Translations under genes and position numbers: made by a program
Shown here: positions 44,656-52,874 of the stretch, in pieces
Layout of the letters: each line of letters opens with the position of its first letter
Numbering within the stretch: position 1 is the stretch's first letter
Notes under the pieces: model-generated
What the model saw: only the letters and a program-made list of their open reading frames with translations
Database searches by the model: none
Told to the model about the DNA's origin: nothing
Assembly (NCBI RefSeq): GCF_016907835.1
Contig: NZ_JAFBCT010000001.1
Coordinates: forward strand, 3,534,001-3,598,000
Source: Agromyces cerinus
GTDB lineage: Bacteria; Actinomycetota; Actinomycetes; Actinomycetales; Microbacteriaceae
Direction of reading: 5' to 3'
Length of the DNA: 64,000 bases

Positions 44656-47600
44656 TCACTTGGCCCCCGGGACGAGCACGCGCAGCGCGATCAGACTCGG
44701 GCCGCCCTCGGCCCACTCGGTGGTCAGCGCCACGTACCGCGCGGTCGCCTCGACGACCACGGAACCGCGTGTCGCGCCGGCCTTGATCGACCCGACATCG
44801 CGGAACGTGATGCCGTCGTCGCTCACCGACACGGTCGCCGCCGGGGCGCCATCGCCGTTCCACTGCGTGGTGACCGTGCCGATCGGCTGCGCCGAACCGA
44901 GGTCGGTGACCATGCGGCCGTTCGCCCCCGGGGTCCACGCGGTGCGGGTGTCGTTGTCGACGGCGCGCTGCGGCGAGTTCATGCCCTCGGGCAGCACGGA
45001 CGCCGGGAACGTGAGCGTGCTCAGCGCCAGGTCGGGCACCGGGAACGGCGTCGCACCCGGGAACGACGCGGCGGCCGCGACCTTCGGCTTGCCCACGGGC
45101 AGCGTCCGCGTCTCGCCGGTCTCGACGTTCGTCACATCGAGCGTCCGCGCGGCGGCGATGCCGGCTGCCTCGCCGCGGGCATCCCCGCCGTCGAGCCTCG
45201 CGACACGCAGCGTGCGGCCGTCGAGCACCGATACCGAGACGCCGGCCGCCTGCGCGGCCGCGGTCGGAACCGTGGCGCGCGGAGCCAGCACGACGGCGTC
45301 GCCCGCAGGCACCGTGACGGTGAGGTGGGAGGCATCCCGTCCGAGCACCTGATCGCCGGCGTACAGCGCCACGGTGTCGCCCTCGTAGGGAACCGTGACG
45401 TCGGTCGTGACGTCGGCGCCGGTGAGGTTGAAGGCGGTGAGGTAGCCGTCGAGCGAGCTCACGAGCAGCCCATCGGCGCTCGGATGCGGCGCGGCATCCT
45501 GCGCGGCCGTCGCTTCGGCGTCGCCCGGCACCATCTCGACGAGCATCGGACGGTCGCCGCCGCCGAGGCGGACGGTGTTGAGCCCCTCCTTCTCGCTCGA
45601 CACGGTGATCGGGGCCTGCCCGCCGCGCACGACGTAGCCGGCCGTGCCCTCGACGTTGAGCCACGACCCCTCGGTCGTGGTGACCTGGTCCCCGGTGTAG
45701 CGGAAGCTCGCGGCATCCTGCCAGGTCTCAGCGTCGGCCGACACCTGGATGCGGTACTCGCGACCGGCCGATGCCTCCCAGCCCAGCTGCACCTGCGTGA
45801 TCGCGGTGGGAGCGCCGAGGTCGACCTGGATCCACGAGTCGGCCCGGGTGCGGTCGGCACGCGACACGGCCCAGCGCGAGGCGGGGTCGCTGTCGGTCAC
45901 GCTCGACGGGGCGCGCCCCGAGTCCGAGCTCGATGCCGTCGCAGGCTTGCCCGCGGCGGCGTCGACGCCGGTCGCCGTCAGCGCGCGCATCGTGTAGAGC
46001 GAGTAACCGTAGGCGGGGTCGCCCTGCACGCCCTGCATGCGCACGAATCTCGCCTCGACCGGAGCCGGGGCGGTCGCGCCCGCCGGCGTCAGGTCGACCG
46101 TGTCGAGGCGTGCGACGTTGGCGTCGGCACTGCCGGTGTAAGCGGTCTGCGTGGTCCAGGTCTGGCCGTCCGACGAGGTCTGCACGAGATAGCGCTCACC
46201 GGCGCTCGCCTCCCAGGCCAGACGCACCGAACCGATGGTCTTCTCTGCGCCCAGATCGACCTGGATCCACGAGTCCGCACGCGTGCGCTCGGCGATGGCG
46301 ACGGCCCAGCGAGTGGCGGGGTCGGCGTCGGTGACCGTCGAGGCCCGGCGGGCCGGGTCCTCGCTCGATGCGGTCGCGGGGCGCCCGGCGGCCAGGTCCG
46401 TCGTGGCCTCGTCATCCGTGCCATACGCGTGCACCGAGTACAGCGAGTAGCCGTAGCGGGCGTTGCCCTGCTGGCCCTGGATGCGCACGAAACGCGCCGA
46501 CACCGGGTCGAACGACAGGTCGTCGATGCGGGCGGCGTTCGCATCGGCCGGGTTCGGCGGCGTCACGACGGGCAGGGTGTCGGTGGCCGACCCCTCGGCC
46601 GTGTAATACGTGCGCGACCCGTCGAGGCCGTTGTAGCCGCCGAGGTCGAGGTTGCGCACCGAGACGGTGCCGTCCTGCCAGCCGGCGCCGGTCGAGGCGT
46701 ACAGCGCCGCGCCGCTCGGCAGCGTCACCTGGCCCGCGTAGCCGTCGCCGATCCGGAAGACGGATGCCGTGCCCTCGAAGCCGTCGCGCGGGCCGGTATA
46801 GGTGCTCGTGTGCCGGTCGGCGACCGTCGCTGCGGAGTTCGGGTACAGGTACGGCGTCGCGCCTGACAGCGCGAACAGCCACGAGTCATGGCCCGGAACC
46901 CAGGGGAACTTCAGGAAGCCCTTCTTGCTGGATGCCGCCGCCCACGCGTTCGAGGACTGCTGCACCGTGAGGCCGGGGCCGGCGCCGAAGTCGCGCACGC
47001 CGGCGAGACGGGCGAAGAACTCGTCCTGCGGTGCAGCCTGAACGACCCCCTCCGCCGATTCGGCGGCCTCGACGTGCAGCAGATACGAGATCGCGATCTC
47101 GGCGCGCGCCTCGGGTTCGTACTTCGGCTCTCCCGAGAACTTGGCGAGCCGGTCGACCGGCGCGTACGCCTGGTAGGCCTCGAGCGACGCGGCCATGTTC
47201 GCCTCGGCGCGCACGGCGTCGGGGTCGCGCAGCACCTGGCCGAGGAAGGCCATCGGGATCACGTCGCGGCCATAGAGGTACTCGCGGTCGTTGACCATCG
47301 GCATGAACGGTTCGCCCTGATTCGACATCACCATCTTGATCGACCGCCAGAGCTCGGCCGAGTTCGGCTGGTGCTTCAGGTACTCGGGGATCGGCTGATC
47401 GTTCAGGATGAACTGGATCGCGTTGCGCCCGCCCGAGCGCCAGATGTCGGACTGGTAGTGCGGGCCGAACGACCCGTGGTTCTCGACGAGGTACGTGTCG
47501 TAGATCGTCTGCAGCGTGTTCGTCGACACCGGCTTCCCGGCGACGACGGCGGGGTTGTTGAGGTCGGCGGTGGGCTGGCCGGCGGCGTTGCGCGCCCAGT

Positions 47601-48354
47601 CGCCGAGCTGCTTGTTCCAGCGAGCAGCATCGGCATGGCCGGGTGCCCAGGCGAGACCGGGCGCGAGCGCCTGCGTGTACACGCCTGCCTCCTCCTGCGC
47701 GGTGTCGCCCTCGTGCTTGCCGGTGGGCCAGTCGGCTGTCCACGAGCCCGACAGCGGGTCGTTGCCGTAGTCGAGGTCGGACGTGTAGGCCGACTGCCCG
47801 ACGGCGATCGTCTCGAGGTTCTCCTGCGTCGTGGCGTCGAGCTGATCCCACAGCACGCGTCCCGCGTCGAGGAAGTAGGACTGGAACGTGGAGTCCCAGA
47901 ACATCTTCTTGCCCCAGGTGCCGTTCGGGTCGACGAAGCGGTTCTTGGCGGCGTAGTAGCGGATCGTGTCGATCGTGCGCTGAGTGAGCTGGTCCTTCGA
48001 GATACCGGTGATCTCGGCGTCGTATTCGCCGTGCGTGACGATCACGGCGTTGCCGAGCACGACCGCGAAGTTGAAGTCCTTGAACTGGTACGCGTTGATC
48101 GCCGGGTCCCATACCGTGTTGACCCAGCGCGTGTGGCGCAGCAGAGCGGCGTAGTAGTCGGCCGCGATCTCGTCTGGGGCGCCGAAGGCGGTCTGCACGA
48201 CGGGAGCGGCGGATGCTTGGGCTGCGGGTGCGAGGGCGGCGGGTGCGAGGGCGGCGAGCGGTGCGGCGAGGGCCGCCGCCAGTGCGAGGCCGACGGCGCG
48301 GCGCCGTCGGGGCGTCGTCGCGTGGCGAGCGGGCGTGGGGGCGGAGCGGGCCAT
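44656..48354 (-). CDS. Large secreted protein with helical catalytic-like domain and discoidin (F5/8C) domains
   Basis: The 1232-residue protein has a signal peptide (RRRRAVGLALAAALAAPLAAL). A helix-rich N-terminal region of about 500 residues is rich in W/Y/D/H (NTVWDPAINAYQFKDFNFAVVLGNAV, WYPTGKH-like GSWTADWPTGKHEGD). Near the middle are two related discoidin domains with SWIQVDLGA and a degenerate third at the C-terminus. Such proteins degrade polysaccharides outside the cell; the N-terminal half looks like an alpha/alpha-toroid lyase or hydrolase, but I cannot name the family. A LacI-type palindrome sits upstream. A pair of 58-base repeats flanks the gene. Confidence 0.75.
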   Translation of the reverse strand: MARSAPTPARHATTPRRRRAVGLALAAALAAPLAALAPAALAPAAQASAAPVVQTAFGAPDEIAADYYAALLRHTRWVNTVWDPAINAYQFKDFNFAVVLGNAVIVTHGEYDAEITGISKDQLTQRTIDTIRYYAAKNRFVDPNGTWGKKMFWDSTFQSYFLDAGRVLWDQLDATTQENLETIAVGQSAYTSDLDYGNDPLSGSWTADWPTGKHEGDTAQEEAGVYTQALAPGLAWAPGHADAARWNKQLGDWARNAAGQPTADLNNPAVVAGKPVSTNTLQTIYDTYLVENHGSFGPHYQSDIWRSGGRNAIQFILNDQPIPEYLKHQPNSAELWRSIKMVMSNQGEPFMPMVNDREYLYGRDVIPMAFLGQVLRDPDAVRAEANMAASLEAYQAYAPVDRLAKFSGEPKYEPEARAEIAISYLLHVEAAESAEGVVQAAPQDEFFARLAGVRDFGAGPGLTVQQSSNAWAAASSKKGFLKFPWVPGHDSWLFALSGATPYLYPNSAATVADRHTSTYTGPRDGFEGTASVFRIGDGYAGQVTLPSGAALYASTGAGWQDGTVSVRNLDLGGYNGLDGSRTYYTAEGSATDTLPVVTPPNPADANAARIDDLSFDPVSARFVRIQGQQGNARYGYSLYSVHAYGTDDEATTDLAAGRPATASSEDPARRASTVTDADPATRWAVAIAERTRADSWIQVDLGAEKTIGSVRLAWEASAGERYLVQTSSDGQTWTTQTAYTGSADANVARLDTVDLTPAGATAPAPVEARFVRMQGVQGDPAYGYSLYTMRALTATGVDAAAGKPATASSSDSGRAPSSVTDSDPASRWAVSRADRTRADSWIQVDLGAPTAITQVQLGWEASAGREYRIQVSADAETWQDAASFRYTGDQVTTTEGSWLNVEGTAGYVVRGGQAPITVSSEKEGLNTVRLGGGDRPMLVEMVPGDAEATAAQDAAPHPSADGLLVSSLDGYLTAFNLTGADVTTDVTVPYEGDTVALYAGDQVLGRDASHLTVTVPAGDAVVLAPRATVPTAAAQAAGVSVSVLDGRTLRVARLDGGDARGEAAGIAAARTLDVTNVETGETRTLPVGKPKVAAAASFPGATPFPVPDLALSTLTFPASVLPEGMNSPQRAVDNDTRTAWTPGANGRMVTDLGSAQPIGTVTTQWNGDGAPAATVSVSDDGITFRDVGSIKAGATRGSVVVEATARYVALTTEWAEGGPSLIALRVLVPGAK

Positions 48355-48428
48355 GGTGTCTCCTGGATTCAGCGGCCTTCGGGGTGCCACGTGTGGATCG
48401 ACAGGAGTCATGTCGGTACAACTCTGCA

Positions 48429-48442
48429 TGACAACGCTGTCA
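48429..48442. promoter_or_regulatory. LacI-family-like operator upstream of the discoidin gene
   Basis: TGACAACGCTGTCA is a near-palindrome (six of seven base pairs) with the central CG step usual in LacI-type sugar-regulator sites. It is 75 bases before the discoidin gene start, where a repressor would block transcription. No lacI gene is in the window. Confidence 0.55.
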
Positions 48443-48535
48443 GAACGGTTGCGGGAAGGCTAACCCGGGGGCACGCGGGGTGTCAAGATCGTTTCGGCGG
48501 GGGACCGGGCTCACCCGCGTACTCGACGACCCGAC

Positions 48536-48593
48536 GCGATCCGGCCGCCGCACGATCGAGCGCCGCGAGTCGTGATCTCGACTCGCGGCGCTC
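48536..48593. repeat. 58-nt repeat, copy B (contains a 15-bp hairpin)
   Basis: Same element as at 44568-44625, one base different (GCACGAT instead of GCACGAC). It lies downstream of the nitroreductase gene on the minus strand and upstream of the discoidin gene. Confidence 0.85.
48558..48593 (-). terminator. Hairpin terminator of the nitroreductase gene (repeat copy B)
   Basis: Fifteen-base perfect arms around TGATCT, 20 bases after the nitroreductase stop on the minus strand. Confidence 0.75.
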
Positions 48594-48612
48594 GGGCCGA
48601 GGATCTTCGGTG

Positions 48613-49206
48613 CTACTCGCCGACGAGCACGAGCTCCGAGAGGGGCTTGCGCAGGCGCGGGGCGCTCTCGCGCTCGCGGAGCCCCTCGGGCAGCGCGTCG
48701 ACGTCGCCGAGCACGCCGATCGTGGTGATCGAGACGACCTCGAGGTTGTCGGCGAGGTCGAACGCGGCGTGCAGCGCGGCGGCGTCGAAGCCGCCCATCT
48801 GGTGGGTGTGCAGACCCTCGTGCTGCGCCTGAACGGTGAGGTGCGCGACGGCCTGGCCGAGGTCGTAGCGTGCCCACGGGCGGGGCTTGCCCTCGGCGTC
48901 CGCGGTCTCGGCGATGTTGAGCACGAGTGCGGCCGCGGAGTCGGCCCAGACCTGGTTGAAGCCCTGCATCGCGTCGTGCGCGGTCGTGAACGCGGGGGTT
49001 CCGCGGCGGGCGACGATGAAGCGCCAGGGCTGCGAATTGTTCGCCGACGGCGCCCAGCGGGCCGCCTCGAGCACGGTGCGCAGGGTCTCTGCGTCGACGA
49101 CCGCGTTCGGGTCGAAGGCGCGGGGGCTCCAGCGGTCGACCAGCGGGTCGATGAGCGGGGCGGTCGTGTCGGCCTTGCGGGATGTGAGTTCGGTGACGAG
49201 CGTCAT
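48613..49206 (-). CDS. Nitroreductase-family flavoprotein
   Basis: The 197-residue protein has the FMN-binding N-terminal pattern RWSPRAFDP and EAARWAPSANNSQPWRFIVARR of the nitroreductase family, with later ARYDLGQAVAHLTVQAQHEGLHTHQMGGFD. It probably reduces quinones or nitro compounds with NAD(P)H. Start MTLVTELTSRK at 49206 follows GAAAG on its strand. It is divergent from the TetR gene at 49379. Confidence 0.88.
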   Translation of the reverse strand: MTLVTELTSRKADTTAPLIDPLVDRWSPRAFDPNAVVDAETLRTVLEAARWAPSANNSQPWRFIVARRGTPAFTTAHDAMQGFNQVWADSAAALVLNIAETADAEGKPRPWARYDLGQAVAHLTVQAQHEGLHTHQMGGFDAAALHAAFDLADNLEVVSITTIGVLGDVDALPEGLRERESAPRLRKPLSELVLVGE

Positions 49207-49378
49207 GGTGCGCCAGCTTTCGAGAGGGGGAACAGGAACGGGGCGCCGTCGTCCCAGTCCATTGCAACGCATAGACCTGTGAGGCATTCCCAGAAAGTCC
49301 CCCGATGACGCGGTCACCGGTCAGGGCCGGGCGCTCGGGCTGGATCGGCACGCGTCGCCGCCCTCGTACGATGGGCGG

Positions 49379-49933
49379 ATGATCACCCTCGAGGGTCCGG
49401 CCGCCCGAGTGCTCTCGGCCTACACGCATCTCATGGTCGAGCGCGGCATCCGCGGTGCGACCCTCGAGGGCGTGGCGAGTCGGGCCGGCCTCTCGAAGTC
49501 GGGCGCGCTGCACCACTTCGCCTCGGTGAGCGCCCTGCAGGCGGCGCTGTTCATCGAGCTGCGCGCGCAGGCCCGCCGAGACGCCGACGAGATGCGCACC
49601 GCGCCGGAGGGCGTGGTGCGGTACTACATCGTGTCGTCGCTCGACCGCGACAGCGAGCTCGAGCTTCTCATCGAGGCCGCGTACCGCATCGCGCAGACCG
49701 GTGACGACGCGGCCCTCGAGGTGCTCCGCGAGTGCCGCCGCGGGTGGCTCGACGTGCTCGCCGCTGCAACGGGCGATGAGCGCCTCGCGCGCATGGTGCT
49801 GTTCGCGGGCGATGGCATGAACCACAACGCGCTCATGGACCTGCCGGTGGGCGAGGACGTGCTCACCGTCGAGCACGTCGAGGAGCTGATCGTCTCGTTC
49901 GAGGCGATGCAGTCGGGCGGCGACGCGGCCTGA
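49379..49933 (+). CDS. TetR-family transcriptional regulator
   Basis: The 184-residue protein has a TetR helix-turn-helix (TLEGVASRAGLSKSGALHHFASVSALQAALF) and a short all-helical ligand domain. It sits between a divergent nitroreductase and a downstream APC permease; a strong palindrome precedes the permease. It may repress the permease. Its ligand is unknown. Confidence 0.85.
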   Translation: MITLEGPAARVLSAYTHLMVERGIRGATLEGVASRAGLSKSGALHHFASVSALQAALFIELRAQARRDADEMRTAPEGVVRYYIVSSLDRDSELELLIEAAYRIAQTGDDAALEVLRECRRGWLDVLAAATGDERLARMVLFAGDGMNHNALMDLPVGEDVLTVEHVEELIVSFEAMQSGGDAA

Positions 49934-49974
49934 GAGGTCCTCCCGCGCGAACGCGATCGTGACGACGCATCCGT

Positions 49975-49994
49975 GACCGACCGTCTGGTCGGTC
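49975..49994. promoter_or_regulatory. TetR operator candidate before the APC permease
   Basis: GACCGACCGTCTGGTCGGTC is a perfect eight-base inverted repeat with a four-base centre. A possible -10 TACACT follows at 49999-50004, so the site would cover the -35 region. It lies 75 bases before the permease start and directly after the TetR gene. Confidence 0.7.
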
Positions 49995-50068
49995 TGTGTA
50001 CACTTGGACCTCGCGCCTGTCGGCCCCGCCCGCACGCGTCTCCATCCTCGAGGGCGAGAAGGTACCTG

Positions 50069-51580
50069 ATGAGCACTCCAACGGTCGGCACAGCACCCGC
50101 CATCGATCCCGCGCCCACGAAGGGCCTCGCGATCGGCAAGCTCGGACTGTGGGGTTCGACCGTCATCGGCATCGCCTCGACCGCGCCCCTGTTCTCGCTC
50201 GCCGCGACCCTCGGTTACGTGATCATCGCCGTCGGTGCGCAGGCGCCCATCGCGTTCATCCTCGCCTTCGTGCCAATGCTGTTCACGGCCTTCGCCTACC
50301 GCGAGCTCAACAACGACGTGCCCGACTGCGGCACGGTGTTCACCTGGGCGGCGAAGGCGTTCGGCCCGCGCACCGGATGGATGGCGGGGTGGAGCATCGC
50401 CGTCGCGGGCGTGCTCGTCATGGCGAACCTCGCCGAGATCGCATCGGTGTACCTGCTCACCCTGATCGGCGACGGCTCGCTCGCCGAGAACCGCCTCATC
50501 GTCACCGGCTTCGGCTGCGTCATCATCGCGGCCATGACCTGGGTGTCGCTGCGCGGCGTCGAGATCGGCGAGCGCATGCAGCAGGTGCTCCTCGTGATCC
50601 AGTACCTCGCGATGGCCGTGTTCGTCGTCGGCTGCCTCATCGGCTTCTTCAACGGCAGCGCCCCGGACCCGACCCCGGTGTCGCTCGACTGGTTCAACCC
50701 GTTCCTCGCCGACGGCACCGGCATGGTGCAGGCGATCCTGCTCGCGCTCTTCATCTACTGGGGCTGGGACACCTGCCTCGCCCTGACCGAGGAGACGAAG
50801 GACCCGCGTCGCACGCCAGGTCGCGCTGCGACCCTCACGACGGTCATTCTGCTCATCACCTACGTGGGCATCACCGTTGTCGCCATGATGTACGCCGGCC
50901 TCGGCGATACCGGCACGGGACTCGCGAACGAGGCGCACGCCGACGACGTGTTCTCGGTGCTCGCCGGCATGGCGATGGGTCCGCTCGGCTGGTTCCTCGT
51001 GATCGCCGTCGCGATCTCGGCGCTGTCGTCGTCGCAGACGACGATCCTGCCGACCGCCCGTGGCACCTTCGCCATGGGCGTCTACCAGGCGCTGCCCGCC
51101 CGCTTCGCGAAGGTGAGCGAGGCATCGAAGACGCCGACGTTCTCGACGACGCTCGTCGGCGTGATCGCGATCGTCTACTACGCGGGCATGAACCTCGTCT
51201 CGACTGACGTGCTCGCCGACTCGCTGCTCTCGATGGGTCTCGCCATCGCGTTCTTCTACGCCATCGCGAGCTTCGCGTGCGTCTGGTACTTCCGCCGCAC
51301 CCTCTTCGCCAGCCGGCGGAACGTGTTCTACCGTCTCGTCTTCCCGCTGCTCGGCGGACTGTTCATGGCGTGGGCGTTCGTGCAGTCGGCGATCGACATG
51401 CTCGACCCCGACTACGGCTACTCGCAGCTCGCCGGCGTCGGCGGCGCCTTCATCGTCGGCATCGGCTCGCTCCTGCTCGGCGTGGTGCTGATGTTCGTGT
51501 GGGCGCTCTTCCCGGGGTCGCGCGACTACTTCCAGAAGCGCTCGCTCAACCGCGACACCGAGGTGCTCGCGCCCGAGTAG
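50069..51580 (+). CDS. APC-family amino acid permease
   Basis: The 503-residue protein has twelve to thirteen transmembrane helices, with GSTVIGIASTAPLFSLAATLG in helix 1 and the YRELNNDVPDCGTVFTWAAKAFGPRTGW loop typical of the amino acid-polyamine-organocation family. The substrate is uncertain. GAGAAGG before ATG 50069 sets the start. A hairpin ten bases after the stop ends the gene. It is likely under the upstream TetR regulator. Confidence 0.86.
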   Translation: MSTPTVGTAPAIDPAPTKGLAIGKLGLWGSTVIGIASTAPLFSLAATLGYVIIAVGAQAPIAFILAFVPMLFTAFAYRELNNDVPDCGTVFTWAAKAFGPRTGWMAGWSIAVAGVLVMANLAEIASVYLLTLIGDGSLAENRLIVTGFGCVIIAAMTWVSLRGVEIGERMQQVLLVIQYLAMAVFVVGCLIGFFNGSAPDPTPVSLDWFNPFLADGTGMVQAILLALFIYWGWDTCLALTEETKDPRRTPGRAATLTTVILLITYVGITVVAMMYAGLGDTGTGLANEAHADDVFSVLAGMAMGPLGWFLVIAVAISALSSSQTTILPTARGTFAMGVYQALPARFAKVSEASKTPTFSTTLVGVIAIVYYAGMNLVSTDVLADSLLSMGLAIAFFYAIASFACVWYFRRTLFASRRNVFYRLVFPLLGGLFMAWAFVQSAIDMLDPDYGYSQLAGVGGAFIVGIGSLLLGVVLMFVWALFPGSRDYFQKRSLNRDTEVLAPE

Positions 51581-51589
51581 CGTCGGGGG

Positions 51590-51619
51590 CGAGCCGGTCG
51601 GAGCGACCCGACCGGCTCG
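51590..51619. terminator. Bidirectional hairpin between permease and aldolase genes
   Basis: CGAGCCGGTCGG and its perfect complement enclose AGCGAC between the convergent permease and aldolase genes. It is followed by two direct copies of GCCAGGCGCTAC at 51624 and 51638; the second runs over the aldolase stop codon. Confidence 0.7.
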
Positions 51620-51645
51620 GCCCGCCAGGCGCTACCAGCCAGGCG

Positions 51646-52719
51646 CTACGCCGTGGCGAGCTCCTCGCGGATGCCGGCGACGAACGCGTCGATGTCGGCC
51701 TCGCTCGTGTCGAACGAGCACATCCAGCGCACCTCGCCGCGCGCGGCATCCCAGTCGTAGAAGCGGAACCGCTCGCGCAGCCGGTCGGCGACGCCCGCCG
51801 GCAGCGTCGCGAAGACGCCGTTCGACTGGGTCTGCTGCGAGAAGCCGAGGCCGGGCAGCTCGCCGGCCGCGATGCCAGCGTCGAGCGCGTCGCGCAGGCG
51901 CCGGGCCATGGCGTTCGCGTGGCGGGCGCTGTCGATCCAGAGGTCGCCCTCGTAGAGCGCGATGAGCTGGGCCGAGGTGAAGCGCATCTTCGACGCGAGC
52001 TGCATGTTCAGCTTGCGCAGGTACTTGAGGCCCACGGATGCCTCGGGGTTCAGCACCACGATGGCCTCGGCGCCGAGCGCGCCGTTCTTGGTGCCGCCGA
52101 CGCTCAGCACATCGACCCCGGCGTCGCGCGTGAAGGCGCGGAGCGGGAGGTCGAGGGATGCCGCGGCGTTCGAGATGCGGGCGCCGTCCATGTGCAGGGC
52201 CATGCCGCGCTCGTGCACGTGGTCGGCGATCGCGCGCACCTCGTCGGCGGTGTACGCCGTGCCGAGTTCGGTGGTCTGCGTGATCGACACCACGAGCGGC
52301 TGGGCGCGGTGCTCGTCGCCCCAGCCCCATGCCTCGCGGTCGATGAGGTCGATCGTGAGCTTGCCGTCGGGTGCGGGAACCGTGAGCAGCTTGATGCCGC
52401 CGACGCGCTCGGGCGCGCCGCCCTCGTCGGAGTTGATGTGCGCGGTGCTCGCCGAGATCACGGCGCCCCAGCGGGGGAGCATCGACTGCAGCCCGGTGAC
52501 GTTCGCGCCGGTGCCGTTGAAGACGGGGAACGCCTCGACGCCCTCGCCGAAGTGCCGCGCGAAGACCTGTTGCAGGCGCTCGGTGTAGACGTCTTCGCCG
52601 TAGGCGACCTGGTGGCCGTCGTTGGCGGCGGCGATCGCCGCGAGCACCTCGGGGTGCACGCCCGAGTAGTTGTCGGAGGCGAAGCCGCGGACGGTGGTGT
52701 CGTGGAGCTGTTCAGTCAC
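51646..52719 (-). CDS. ltaE: Low-specificity L-threonine aldolase
   Basis: The 357-residue PLP enzyme has the substrate-binding start RGFASDNYSGVHPEVLAAI, HMDGARISNAA (176-186) and the PLP lysine in SVGGTKNGA (Lys211). It splits L-threonine or L-allo-threonine into glycine and acetaldehyde, contributing to amino acid turnover. GTG 52719 begins the family N-terminus; the longer frame beyond it is not coding. Confidence 0.86.
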   Translation of the reverse strand: MTEQLHDTTVRGFASDNYSGVHPEVLAAIAAANDGHQVAYGEDVYTERLQQVFARHFGEGVEAFPVFNGTGANVTGLQSMLPRWGAVISASTAHINSDEGGAPERVGGIKLLTVPAPDGKLTIDLIDREAWGWGDEHRAQPLVVSITQTTELGTAYTADEVRAIADHVHERGMALHMDGARISNAAASLDLPLRAFTRDAGVDVLSVGGTKNGALGAEAIVVLNPEASVGLKYLRKLNMQLASKMRFTSAQLIALYEGDLWIDSARHANAMARRLRDALDAGIAAGELPGLGFSQQTQSNGVFATLPAGVADRLRERFRFYDWDAARGEVRWMCSFDTSEADIDAFVAGIREELATA

Positions 52720-52769
52720 TGAACCATCCTCGCACTGCCGCGGATGCTCCGCGTCGCGCGCTCGAGACG

Positions 52770-52813
52770 ACGCGTGTTGTCGGAATCGGGTGCTGGATTC
52801 CGACAACACGCGT
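52770..52813 (-). terminator. Hairpin terminator after the ABC-2 exporter operon
   Basis: Perfect 18-base arms at 52770-52787 and 52796-52813 enclose an eight-base loop, 61 bases downstream of the permease stop on the minus strand and before the aldolase start. Confidence 0.75.
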
Positions 52814-52874
52814 CCGTTCGCGCCTCGTGCGGGCGGGCGGGTGGTGCGTGTGAAGAAGGAGGAGAGCCCCGTGC

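Noticed and set aside
44568..48593. Composite transposon flanked by insertion sequences
   Set aside because: The flanking 58-base elements have no transposase and contain a hairpin; they look like terminator repeats.
46888..49308. Plus-strand open frame of about 800 codons opposite the discoidin gene
   Set aside because: Low-complexity Arg/Val/Glu-rich translation and no domains, while the minus strand carries discoidin motifs.
48440..50938. Long minus-strand open frame across nitroreductase, TetR and APC genes
   Set aside because: It crosses several genes with strong motifs and repeat copy B, and its translation has no domain signature.
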